A stretch of DNA of 11,139 nucleotides from UBA11889 sp046582115 (lineage in GTDB: Bacteria > Pseudomonadota > Gammaproteobacteria > Pseudomonadales > Azotimanducaceae): contig JAYGFA010000012.1 in assembly GCA_046582115.1 (NCBI GenBank), forward strand, positions 1 through 11,139, given 5' to 3'. The position numbers and the translations under genes were made by a program. The notes beneath the pieces are model-generated. The model had not been told where the DNA came from, did no database searches, and worked only from the letters and a program-made list of their open reading frames with translations. Each line of letters begins with the position of its first letter. Positions within the stretch are counted from its first letter, which is position 1. Below, one piece after another: positions 1 to 5,501 of the stretch.

Positions 1-212
1 GAAGAAAATGTTTCGTAGTCCTTGTCTACTTGCATGATGTCGCTATAGCGCGTAATCGACCAATAAGGTCCGTACGGACTGTCGTCGCAGTAGTGAACGG
101 GATCGCGGGTACGCAACATCTCGAGCAACTCGAGGATGTCGCCGTTGAAAAACAGCTTGGGGTCAGCTACGTGAACCGAGTGTAGTGAATCCTGGCTCTG
201 TACCTCGCTCAT
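1..212 (-). CDS. Cytochrome P450, CYP153-like, N-terminal part (cut by window edge)
   Basis: Reading leftward from ATG 210-212 gives 70 codons that run off the window. Seen: an N-terminal segment with FFNGDILELLEMLR, then DPVHYC, GPYWSITRY, SDIM and ETFSS. This order is the usual start of bacterial class I P450s, and the HYC...GPYWS wording closely resembles the CYP153 group (medium-chain alkane, terpene and fatty-acid terminal hydroxylases). The heme-binding cysteine loop lies outside the window, so the family call rests on the N-terminus alone. The start is well fixed: an in-frame TGA (213-215) directly precedes the ATG, and GAGG (219-222) lies six bases upstream. The protein should be soluble, with no signal peptide, and would need ferredoxin and ferredoxin reductase partners, which are not visible here. 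It is divergent from tldD across 131 bases. CYP108-type or other soluble P450s are the alternatives. Confidence 0.8.
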   Translation of the reverse strand, partial: MSEVQSQDSLHSVHVADPKLFFNGDILELLEMLRTRDPVHYCDDSPYGPYWSITRYSDIMQVDKDYETFS

Positions 213-343
213 TCAATCCTCGATGTCCGGTTCGGATGTGAGATCGTAGCACCGCCAAGTCCTGATTGGATCCGTACCGACGAAGCAGCATGGCTAACTC
301 GCGAAGTGCGCACTAACGCTCGATAAGGCAATTAGAGGTAGCG

Positions 344-1774
344 ATGTCTAGTGTAAGCTACTTGGTCAGGACACTTTCAGGCAAAACCATGCTCGACACT
401 TCCATCGCACGGTCGGTCATCGATCACGCCATCTCGCTGGGTGCGGATTTCGCCGAGCTCTTCATCGAGAGAAATCAGGTGAACAATATCAGTACGCTCA
501 GCAGCGAGGTGCAGGCCGTACAATCCGGTATCGACTTCGGTATCGGTATTCGTGTCGTCTACGGCACAAAGGTGCTATACGGCTTCACGAATAGGACTGA
601 AAGTGACGAGCTTCGCCGAATTGTCACTGAGCTGAGTGCGAAGGATCTTCGGGATCCAGGGATCACGGCCGCCAGCTTCGATTTCTCCACGCCGCGCGAC
701 ATTCACCATGCCGAGCGAACACTCAGTGAGGGATCTGAAGTCGAGAGCAAAGTTGCATACCTGTTAAAAGCGGATCGGGTCGCGCGTGCAGCCAGCAATA
801 TGATTTCGCAGACGCGTGGTGGCTGTTTACAACGGGAGCAGACAGTCGAGATCTTCACCAGCGAAGGCCTTCATACGTCCGATATCCGGAACTACATCCG
901 TGCCAGTCTGAGTGCCATCGCCTCCAACGGATCGGAGCAAGCGACCGGTTCATTCAACGATGGTGGTTTGGTCGGTTGGGAAATTCAGGAAGCCATCGAT
1001 GCAGAGAGGACGGGCGGTGAGGCGGCGCGTCAGGCATTAGTCAATCTATCGGCGAAAGCCTGTCCGTCCGGTCGAATGCCCGTCGTGATCGGCCCTGGTT
1101 TCGGCGGCGTCATTTTTCATGAAGCGTGCGGGCATCTCTTGGAGACGACATCAGTCGCGAAAAAAGCCTCAGTTTTCCACGACAAGATGGGTGAGCTGAT
1201 CGCAAACTCCGTCGTCAACGCCGTGGACGACGGTACCATCGCGAAGGAGTGGGGCTCGATCAACATTGATGACGAAGGCCTGCCAACACAGCGTACCCAG
1301 CTCATCAAGGACGGGCGGCTGACGAACTTCCTCGCTGATCGGGTCGGTGCGCAGCAGACGGGCTACGACCGAACCGGCTCCGGAAGGCGCCAGTCCTATA
1401 AATTTGCACCGGCGTCGCGCATGCGCAACACGTTCATAGAGCCAGGAGACGCCGAACTGGACGAGATGATTGCCTCGATCGATCGCGGTATTTACGCGTC
1501 GCACATGGGTGGTGGCTCAGTGCAACCGGGTACCGGTGAGTTCAACTTTGCCGTCACTGAGGGTTACTACGTTGAGAAGGGCAAGGTGCAGTACCCCGTG
1601 AAGGCCGCCACGCTAATCAGTACGGGGCCTGCCGTGCTCAATGAAATCTCCATGGTGGGTAAGGACTTCGCACTGGCGTGTGGTATGTGCGGGTCTGTGT
1701 CAGGAGCCGTGCCCACGACGGTCGGACAACCCTCACTCAAAGTCGATGACATCCTGGTCGGAGGCAACGCCTGA
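344..1774 (+). CDS. tldD: Metalloprotease TldD
   Basis: This is the catalytic subunit of the TldD/TldE (PmbA) zinc protease. In the family the heterodimer degrades unfolded or small peptides in the cytoplasm, and in E. coli it matures microcin B17 and clears CcdA. Seen: 476 residues against about 481 in E. coli; the HExxxH zinc motif at residues 259-264 (HEACGH, followed by LLE); and a C-terminal GMCG whose Cys449 matches the third zinc ligand position. Gly-rich C-terminal motifs (GGGSVQPGTGEF near 389-400, VGQPSLKVDDILVGG at the end) are also family-typical. The chosen ATG has AGAGG five bases upstream (334-338). Met16 (389) is an alternative and would give a start closer to some homologues. 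The gene overlaps pmbA by one base (TGATG), which indicates translational coupling. No RiPP precursor or antitoxin substrate gene is visible nearby, so a general housekeeping role is the default. Confidence 0.95.
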   Translation: MSSVSYLVRTLSGKTMLDTSIARSVIDHAISLGADFAELFIERNQVNNISTLSSEVQAVQSGIDFGIGIRVVYGTKVLYGFTNRTESDELRRIVTELSAKDLRDPGITAASFDFSTPRDIHHAERTLSEGSEVESKVAYLLKADRVARAASNMISQTRGGCLQREQTVEIFTSEGLHTSDIRNYIRASLSAIASNGSEQATGSFNDGGLVGWEIQEAIDAERTGGEAARQALVNLSAKACPSGRMPVVIGPGFGGVIFHEACGHLLETTSVAKKASVFHDKMGELIANSVVNAVDDGTIAKEWGSINIDDEGLPTQRTQLIKDGRLTNFLADRVGAQQTGYDRTGSGRRQSYKFAPASRMRNTFIEPGDAELDEMIASIDRGIYASHMGGGSVQPGTGEFNFAVTEGYYVEKGKVQYPVKAATLISTGPAVLNEISMVGKDFALACGMCGSVSGAVPTTVGQPSLKVDDILVGGNA

Positions 1775-3093
1775 TGGAAGTAGCCGACCGAGTATTGAAA
1801 TGGGTCACGGATGCCGGTGCCAAGGGTGACCTCATGGTAGCCCAAGGCAGGTCTCTATCGTTGAAAGCGCGCGACGGTGAGCTCGAAGAGCACAAGGTCA
1901 GCTCGAGCCAGGTATTCGGTGTACGTGTCATCAAGGACGACAAAGCCGGTGTTGCGTACAGCGAGGCGGCTGATAACGCTGCCCTGCGATTGATGGTGGA
2001 TCAGGCGCTGGTCAACGCGAGTTATGCGCGCACGGATTCAAATGAGCAGATTCCGGACACGGCGATCACGCTTACCACAGACGACGCCTTGTTGGCGCCG
2101 ACCGACGACGTCTCGGTGGAAGAGAAGATCGATGCTGTGCTTCGGCTAGAACGGGAACTCGCGGGTCGCGACAAGGTCAAGAACGTTCCCTATAACGGCG
2201 TGTCGGACGTGACGTCCGCGCTACATATCTTTTCTACCGCAGGACTAAAAGCGGTATCCCGAGTCCGCGCGTGTTTCTCGCAGGCAGCGGCACTGGTCGA
2301 AGACGGCGATAAGAACGTCATGGAGGGCTGGGGGCAAGGCGCACGGCGTTTCGACGAACTCGATATCGACAACATCGTCGAGACTGCCCACGCCAACTGC
2401 CTTGCATTACTCCACGGTGAAGCGGTCCCAACGGGGCACTACGACGTGATCTTCGATGCGCAGTGCCAACCGACCATGTTCTCGACGTTTTCGATGATGT
2501 TCTCCGGTAAGGCGGCGAAGGACGGAATTAACCCAATGCGCGACAAAGTCGGCCAGGCCGTTGCTGACCAAAGGCTCAACCTCTTTGATTCTCCGCTGAT
2601 GGACGACGGATTCGGCTACGCACTGTTCGACGATGAAGGCAGTCCGACGGCACGCACACCGCTCATTGCCAGCGGAAATCTCGAAACACTCATCCATAAC
2701 AGTGCGACGGCCGCTCACTTCGGGCTCCAAACGACGGGCAACGGCGCACGTTCACCGCGATCGACGCTTGAGGTGCAGCTGCATCAACTCGAAATAGGCC
2801 CAGGAGACGCGGACGATGACGCACTAACCGCCGGCGAATACCTGGAGCTGACCGATCTCACGGGTACCCACTCAGGTGCCAACGCCGTGGCGGGTGATTT
2901 TAGTTTTGGCGCGTCTGGTTTCTTGTGCCGAGACGGGGAGCGCATCCAGCCCGTACGCAATGTCACCGTCGCCGGCAATTTCTACGAGATGCTGAAAAAG
3001 ATCGGTCTTATCGGCAAAGACCGACGTTGGGACATGAACCGACATGCATTCATGCCATCCATTCGGTTCTCTGACATCGCAATTTCGGGATAA
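1774..3093 (+). CDS. pmbA: TldE/PmbA, non-catalytic partner of TldD
   Basis: This is a 439-residue member of the PmbA/TldD superfamily, matching E. coli PmbA (450 aa) in length and overall pattern. Seen: no HExxxH motif anywhere, as expected for the TldE subunit, which lines the chamber and binds substrate while TldD carries the zinc. There is a typical FSMMFSGKAA segment (239-248), and a C-terminal block with GTHSGANAVAGDFSFGASGF (364-383) followed by PVRNVTVAGNFYEML. The ATG shares its A with the tldD stop codon, and GGAGG at 1760-1764 lies inside the end of tldD, nine bases upstream. The pair is therefore one operon with coupled translation and should yield matched amounts of the two subunits. 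It is followed by a weak hairpin at 3105-3126 and no further plus-strand gene for about 1 kb. Confidence 0.95.
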   Translation: MEVADRVLKWVTDAGAKGDLMVAQGRSLSLKARDGELEEHKVSSSQVFGVRVIKDDKAGVAYSEAADNAALRLMVDQALVNASYARTDSNEQIPDTAITLTTDDALLAPTDDVSVEEKIDAVLRLERELAGRDKVKNVPYNGVSDVTSALHIFSTAGLKAVSRVRACFSQAAALVEDGDKNVMEGWGQGARRFDELDIDNIVETAHANCLALLHGEAVPTGHYDVIFDAQCQPTMFSTFSMMFSGKAAKDGINPMRDKVGQAVADQRLNLFDSPLMDDGFGYALFDDEGSPTARTPLIASGNLETLIHNSATAAHFGLQTTGNGARSPRSTLEVQLHQLEIGPGDADDDALTAGEYLELTDLTGTHSGANAVAGDFSFGASGFLCRDGERIQPVRNVTVAGNFYEMLKKIGLIGKDRRWDMNRHAFMPSIRFSDIAISG

Positions 3094-3104
3094 TCGAGCG
3101 AGCT

Positions 3105-3126
3105 AAGATCAGCGCCTGGATCTTTT
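3105..3126 (+). terminator. Weak terminator-like hairpin after pmbA
   Basis: AAGATC (3105-3110) and GATCTT (3119-3124) form a perfect six-base stem around an eight-base loop, ending in TTTT (3123-3126). It sits 12 bases past the pmbA stop, where the operon should end. The stem is short and AT-rich and the T run is only four bases, so it would be a weak intrinsic terminator at best. Confidence 0.3.
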
Positions 3127-3183
3127 ACAGGCACGCCAAAATCCGACGATGTCGTATTTGCCCGCGTCCTTTGCGAGAAAGTC

Positions 3184-3390
3184 CTAACGCCCCAATAGCT
3201 GTGCCATATCGTCGCCGTACTCTTCGACTAAGCGATCGCCAGTCGCATCGTCATATGTTTCCATCTGCCTCGCCATCAGCCGGGTGTACGAGATGTGCAG
3301 CACCACCCTTTCGCCTTCTGTACGGCGCGGCCAATTGCCGTGCCACGTCCGACCGTCCCAAATATCCACAGATCCTGCGGAACACTCGAG
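3184..3390 (-). pseudogene. Phytanoyl-CoA dioxygenase (PhyH) family, C-terminal remnant
   Basis: Reading leftward from 3390, about 68 codons match the C-terminal part of Fe(II)/2-oxoglutarate PhyH-family oxygenases: ECSAGS, then WDGRTWHGNWPRRT, then GERVVLHISYTRL, ending at TAG (3184-3186). Seen: the distal iron-ligand histidine in TWHG and an arginine eleven residues later (GER), the spacing expected for the 2-oxoglutarate-binding arginine in this family. Upstream, an in-frame TAG (3391-3393) closes the frame. Neither other minus frame to about 3540 shows the HxD motif or any PhyH sequence, so the N-terminal two thirds are missing. The GTG at 3367-3369 would be a start only by coincidence, since it lies inside a beta strand of the fold. 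I infer a dead gene trimmed by deletion. An assembly join is the other explanation. Confidence 0.7.
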
Positions 3391-3537
3391 CTACATTTTC
3401 GCGGACTATTATGAGTCACCGGACCCGATCAATCTTGCACGTATCGACTGGGAGCACTCCGGTATTCGCCAGAATATTTAGCCCTTCGAGAACAGAAGTG
3501 CGGTCGTATCGTACCGCTAATAACCTCGTGAAGTTCG
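3391..3537. other. Unassigned stretch next to the PhyH remnant
   Basis: No gene can be supported here. A plus-strand frame passes through with a protein-like run (FADYYESPDPINLARIDW, about 3398-3451), meets a stop at 3479-3481, then continues as PFENRSAVVSYR before two further stops. It could be a decayed fragment of another gene, but I recognise no family. A minus-strand frame is also open over part of it without recognisable content. Together with the truncated PhyH end this looks like a scar where genes were lost. Confidence 0.3.
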
Positions 3538-4017
3538 TCAGGAAGCATTGTAACTGGGGCACCACGTCATGGGTCGCCACACCCTCTTTCTGCAATTGGA
3601 TGCGAATCCACCTCGAGTTCCACGTCTACTCGGCGGATTCACCATGACGTCTGTCGAAGTCAGTAACAGTTTCCGGTACGAGAGGTAGCGCTCGTATTGT
3701 TGGTCATCCAGAACGGCATGCATCTTCGTGTCCATTTTTCGCGCATGTCGACTTCGAGCCTGCTTAATCCGACGCGGAATGTCGTCTTTCTGCTGCTTCA
3801 TCATGGAAACGTACTCGGTGGTCAGACCATCGAGAAACCCTCCAACCGCCTCCCGGAAAACACCCTGCTGGGTCACTGTCATCTTGATGGCCATGGACGC
3901 TTCCAGAACTTGGGGTTGCAACCATGGCGGGCCCCCTCGTTCCGCCACTTCTTCTGCGGTTAACGACCCTGAGCCCATGAAGCAACAAGAAAGACACGCT
4001 AATAGTAGTCGGCGCAT
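3538..4017 (-). CDS. Small exported helical protein of unknown function
   Basis: The frame has 159 codons from ATG 4015-4017. Seen: MRR followed by a hydrophobic run (LLLACLSCCFMGS) and a likely signal-peptidase site near LTA (19-21), so the product is probably periplasmic. LLAC could be a lipobox, but it comes too early for a normal lipoprotein signal. Residues 36-118 are charged and helix-rich, with VTQQGVFREAVGGFLDGL, a basic stretch (PRRIKQARSRHARK) and VLDDQQYERYLSYRKLL. The DDQQYERY segment is reminiscent of the LTxxQ motif of small Spy/CpxP-like periplasmic helical proteins, but the match is too slight for a family call. The last 38 residues (after LLLTS) are Arg/Pro/Trp/Cys-rich and unlike the rest. 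Shifting one base near 3660 gives an ending DFDRRHGESAE then TAG at 3626-3628, so a frameshift near the 3' end is possible. No strong Shine-Dalgarno sequence is seen. Confidence 0.55.
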   Translation of the reverse strand: MRRLLLACLSCCFMGSGSLTAEEVAERGGPPWLQPQVLEASMAIKMTVTQQGVFREAVGGFLDGLTTEYVSMMKQQKDDIPRRIKQARSRHARKMDTKMHAVLDDQQYERYLSYRKLLLTSTDVMVNPPSRRGTRGGFASNCRKRVWRPMTWCPSYNAS

Positions 4018-4077
4018 GCCCGAAGCATACTGGAAATAAGGGATAACCCAACTTAATCAACCTAGTGAGAGTTAGTC

Positions 4078-4653
4078 ATGGCAGACACATTGGGTTTTGA
4101 TCCGGTACGCATCGAACGACTGCGTAGCCCCGAACGCCTCAAGTATTTTCACCCCGAGCGAATCTGGGAGGTCCTCCAACCCGCCCCTGATTGCACTTTG
4201 ATAGATATTGGGGCCGGCGTTGGTTTCCTCACCATACCCTTTGCTGAAAAATTCCCTCACGCCAAGGTTTTTGGATGCGACATACTCGAAGGTATGGTCC
4301 GGTTATTGCACGAGGACGCCAACCAACGCGGCCTTGATAATCTCGAAGTACTGCTCATGTCACCAAACCTCGTCGACCTAGATGATGACGTTGCTGACCT
4401 TATTGTGATGGGTCAAGTCCACCATGAACTCGATGCACCAGAGCCCCTTCTGGCCGAGTGTAAGCGCTTATTGAAGTGGCACGGCACAATCGCGATCGTC
4501 GATTGGGCTGACGAAGAAAACGGGAAAAGTCCTCCTGTAGGACGGCGTGTGCCTGTCGCCCGTATGCGCACCGAGATGCAGGATGCTGGCTTCCGCAGCA
4601 TCGAAACCCACGACGTTTTCGAATACCACACTTTCATGACTGGGATCGCGTAA
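4078..4653 (+). CDS. Class I SAM-dependent methyltransferase
   Basis: A 191-residue Rossmann-fold methyltransferase of the Methyltransf_11/25 (UbiE-like) type. Seen: motif I LIDIGAGVGF (41-50) for the SAM methionine pocket; an acidic residue ending strand 2 (GCDI, Asp68) for the ribose hydroxyls; strand 4 ADLIVMGQVHHEL (106-118); and strand 5 GTIAIVDW (136-143). The C-terminal part (GRRVPVARMRTEMQDAGF, then EYHTF) is the usual short cap of small-molecule methyltransferases. The N-terminal RSPERLKYFHPERIW helix is typical of small stand-alone members of this group. The substrate cannot be read from the sequence. The ATG at 4078 has only a weak purine run (GTGAGAG, 4065-4071) before it; nothing upstream in frame extends the fold. 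The gene stands alone, divergent from the exported protein at 3538-4017 and convergent with the ABM gene. Confidence 0.85.
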   Translation: MADTLGFDPVRIERLRSPERLKYFHPERIWEVLQPAPDCTLIDIGAGVGFLTIPFAEKFPHAKVFGCDILEGMVRLLHEDANQRGLDNLEVLLMSPNLVDLDDDVADLIVMGQVHHELDAPEPLLAECKRLLKWHGTIAIVDWADEENGKSPPVGRRVPVARMRTEMQDAGFRSIETHDVFEYHTFMTGIA

Positions 4654-4657
4654 CTAA

Positions 4658-4691
4658 ACCCACCTATGGGTGGTACTCGTGTCGCACCACC
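4658..4691. terminator. Mutually exclusive hairpins at a convergent gene junction
   Basis: Between the methyltransferase stop (4653) and the minus-strand genes, three short G/C-rich arms can pair in alternative ways: ACCCA (4658-4662) with TGGGT (4667-4671), or CCACC (4660-4664) with GGTGG (4669-4673), or GGTGGT (4669-4674) with ACCACC (4686-4691). Placement suits a bidirectional terminator. There is no T run on either side, so intrinsic termination is doubtful. Confidence 0.25.
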
Positions 4692-4707
4692 AGACTCTCC
4701 CACAGAT

Positions 4708-4821
4708 CTATAAAGCCACGTTCAGCCCGCCGTCGATGGCATTTAGATCTTCCGCAACCGGATCCTCGTCGGCGTCCGGCTTACCGCCAGAGGAATCCAA
4801 GGCCCGTCGTCCGATATCTCT
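4708..4821 (-). other. Alternative open frame over the 3' end of the ABM gene
   Basis: In the next frame, after a TGA at 4822-4824, 37 codons are open to a TAG at 4708-4710. They read DIGRRALDSSGGKP, then DADEDPVAEDLNAIDGGLNV. The acidic composition and the GLNVAL end look more protein-like than the in-frame ending FLWR. A one-base indel near 4820 would fuse it to the ABM protein. A third frame (EEISDDGPWIPLAV) also looks protein-like, so which tail is original cannot be settled by eye. Confidence 0.3.
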
Positions 4822-5488
4822 TCATGAACGTCGGCTGGAGCGTGATTCCAGCTTCCTGGAACTTCAAACCTAACGCGATATGGCGCGGGTCGTTGCTATG
4901 TTTTTCCATCGCCGCCATGTCGGCACACGCCATCACGAACAACAGGTCGCCGGACTTGATGTCGGCACGATCGCTATCGGCAATGGCGAAGCCGCCACTG
5001 TAAATGAGCGTATCCGGCTCGTTCACGGCGCAATAATCAGCGTGTCCGCTTGATAGCTCGATGAACTTATCGCGAGTTGCTTCGTTCGTGAAACGCATAC
5101 CAAGCACCACCAGAATGACGCCTTCGGACGTCGGAGCATCCCTACGCTCGGGGCATGACCACCAACCGTAGTTCGGGGCGTCGGTGAAGCTGCTGGCGTA
5201 GACCATCCGCTTGGTCATGTTGCGCTCCGCCATCGCGTCCATCAACGCCTTGTGTGCAGGGCGCTCCGAATGTGCCTTCAAGCTACGCTCGCCACGGGAG
5301 TAACGTTCGAAGATCAGCACTCCGTTCTCATCCTCAACGTTCACAGCCGCCGCGTAGGCGGTGGTTTCAGGCTCACCGTCGCGTGCATCCAGCGCACGCA
5401 TGTTCCATTCAGCCAGCCACTCCGCCATAGAATTTCTATCGGGCCGGATCTGAAACTCGACGACGGTCGTCTGCGGTTCTTGGCTAAT
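4781..5488 (-). CDS. Tandem ABM-domain protein (putative monooxygenase-like), apparent ATT start
   Basis: The protein has two antibiotic-biosynthesis-monooxygenase-like (ABM, dimeric alpha/beta barrel) halves. Numbering from the first ATG (5426-5428), domain 2 spans about 104-194 (VILVVLGMRF, EPDTLIY, HSNDPRHIAL). Domain 1 has the equivalents VVEFQIRP, EPETTAY and HSERPAHKAL. The VVEFQIRP strand lies upstream of that ATG, so the real protein starts earlier. The frame is open only up to a TAG at 5510-5512 and contains no ATG, GTG or TTG. ATT at 5486-5488 gives ISQEPQTTVVEF, with AGGAG five bases before it, so I place the start there (235 residues). It follows the amidase-like gene by 13 bases, so the two share an operon. 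ABM-fold proteins include quinol monooxygenases and heme-degrading enzymes; no cofactor or substrate can be read here. The gene may be a start-codon mutant. The final 15 residues are doubtful, because another frame continues past its stop to 4708. Confidence 0.75.
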   Translation of the reverse strand: MSQEPQTTVVEFQIRPDRNSMAEWLAEWNMRALDARDGEPETTAYAAAVNVEDENGVLIFERYSRGERSLKAHSERPAHKALMDAMAERNMTKRMVYASSFTDAPNYGWWSCPERRDAPTSEGVILVVLGMRFTNEATRDKFIELSSGHADYCAVNEPDTLIYSGGFAIADSDRADIKSGDLLFVMACADMAAMEKHSNDPRHIALGLKFQEAGITLQPTFMKRYRTTGLGFLWR

Positions 5489-5501
5489 AATGACTCCTCC
5501 C
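5486..5501 (-). promoter_or_regulatory. Strong Shine-Dalgarno sequence leading to an ATT codon
   Basis: On the minus strand the amidase-like gene's TAA (5502-5504) is followed at once by GGGAGGAG (5501-5494), then TCATT, then ATT at 5488-5486. AGGAG to the second ATT is five bases, a standard distance; the first ATT (5489-5491) would be too close at two bases. This site decides the ABM start, since the frame has no ATG, GTG or TTG between the upstream stop and the first beta strand. Confidence 0.6.

Noticed and set aside
1117..1845. Several minus-strand open frames of 60-110 codons across tldD
   Set aside because: They are antisense to a clearly conserved TldD sequence and have Arg/Pro/Ser-rich content with no recognisable motif.
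3171..3647. Plus-strand open frame of 158 codons
   Set aside because: It is antisense to the PhyH remnant and to the exported-protein tail, is rich in Arg/Ser/Thr/Pro, and shows no domain. The convincing protein sequence at 3184-3390 is on the minus strand.
3697..4060. Plus-strand and shifted minus-strand frames over the small exported protein
   Set aside because: Only the frame ending at 3538 has a signal peptide and a sustained helical body; the others look like shadows.
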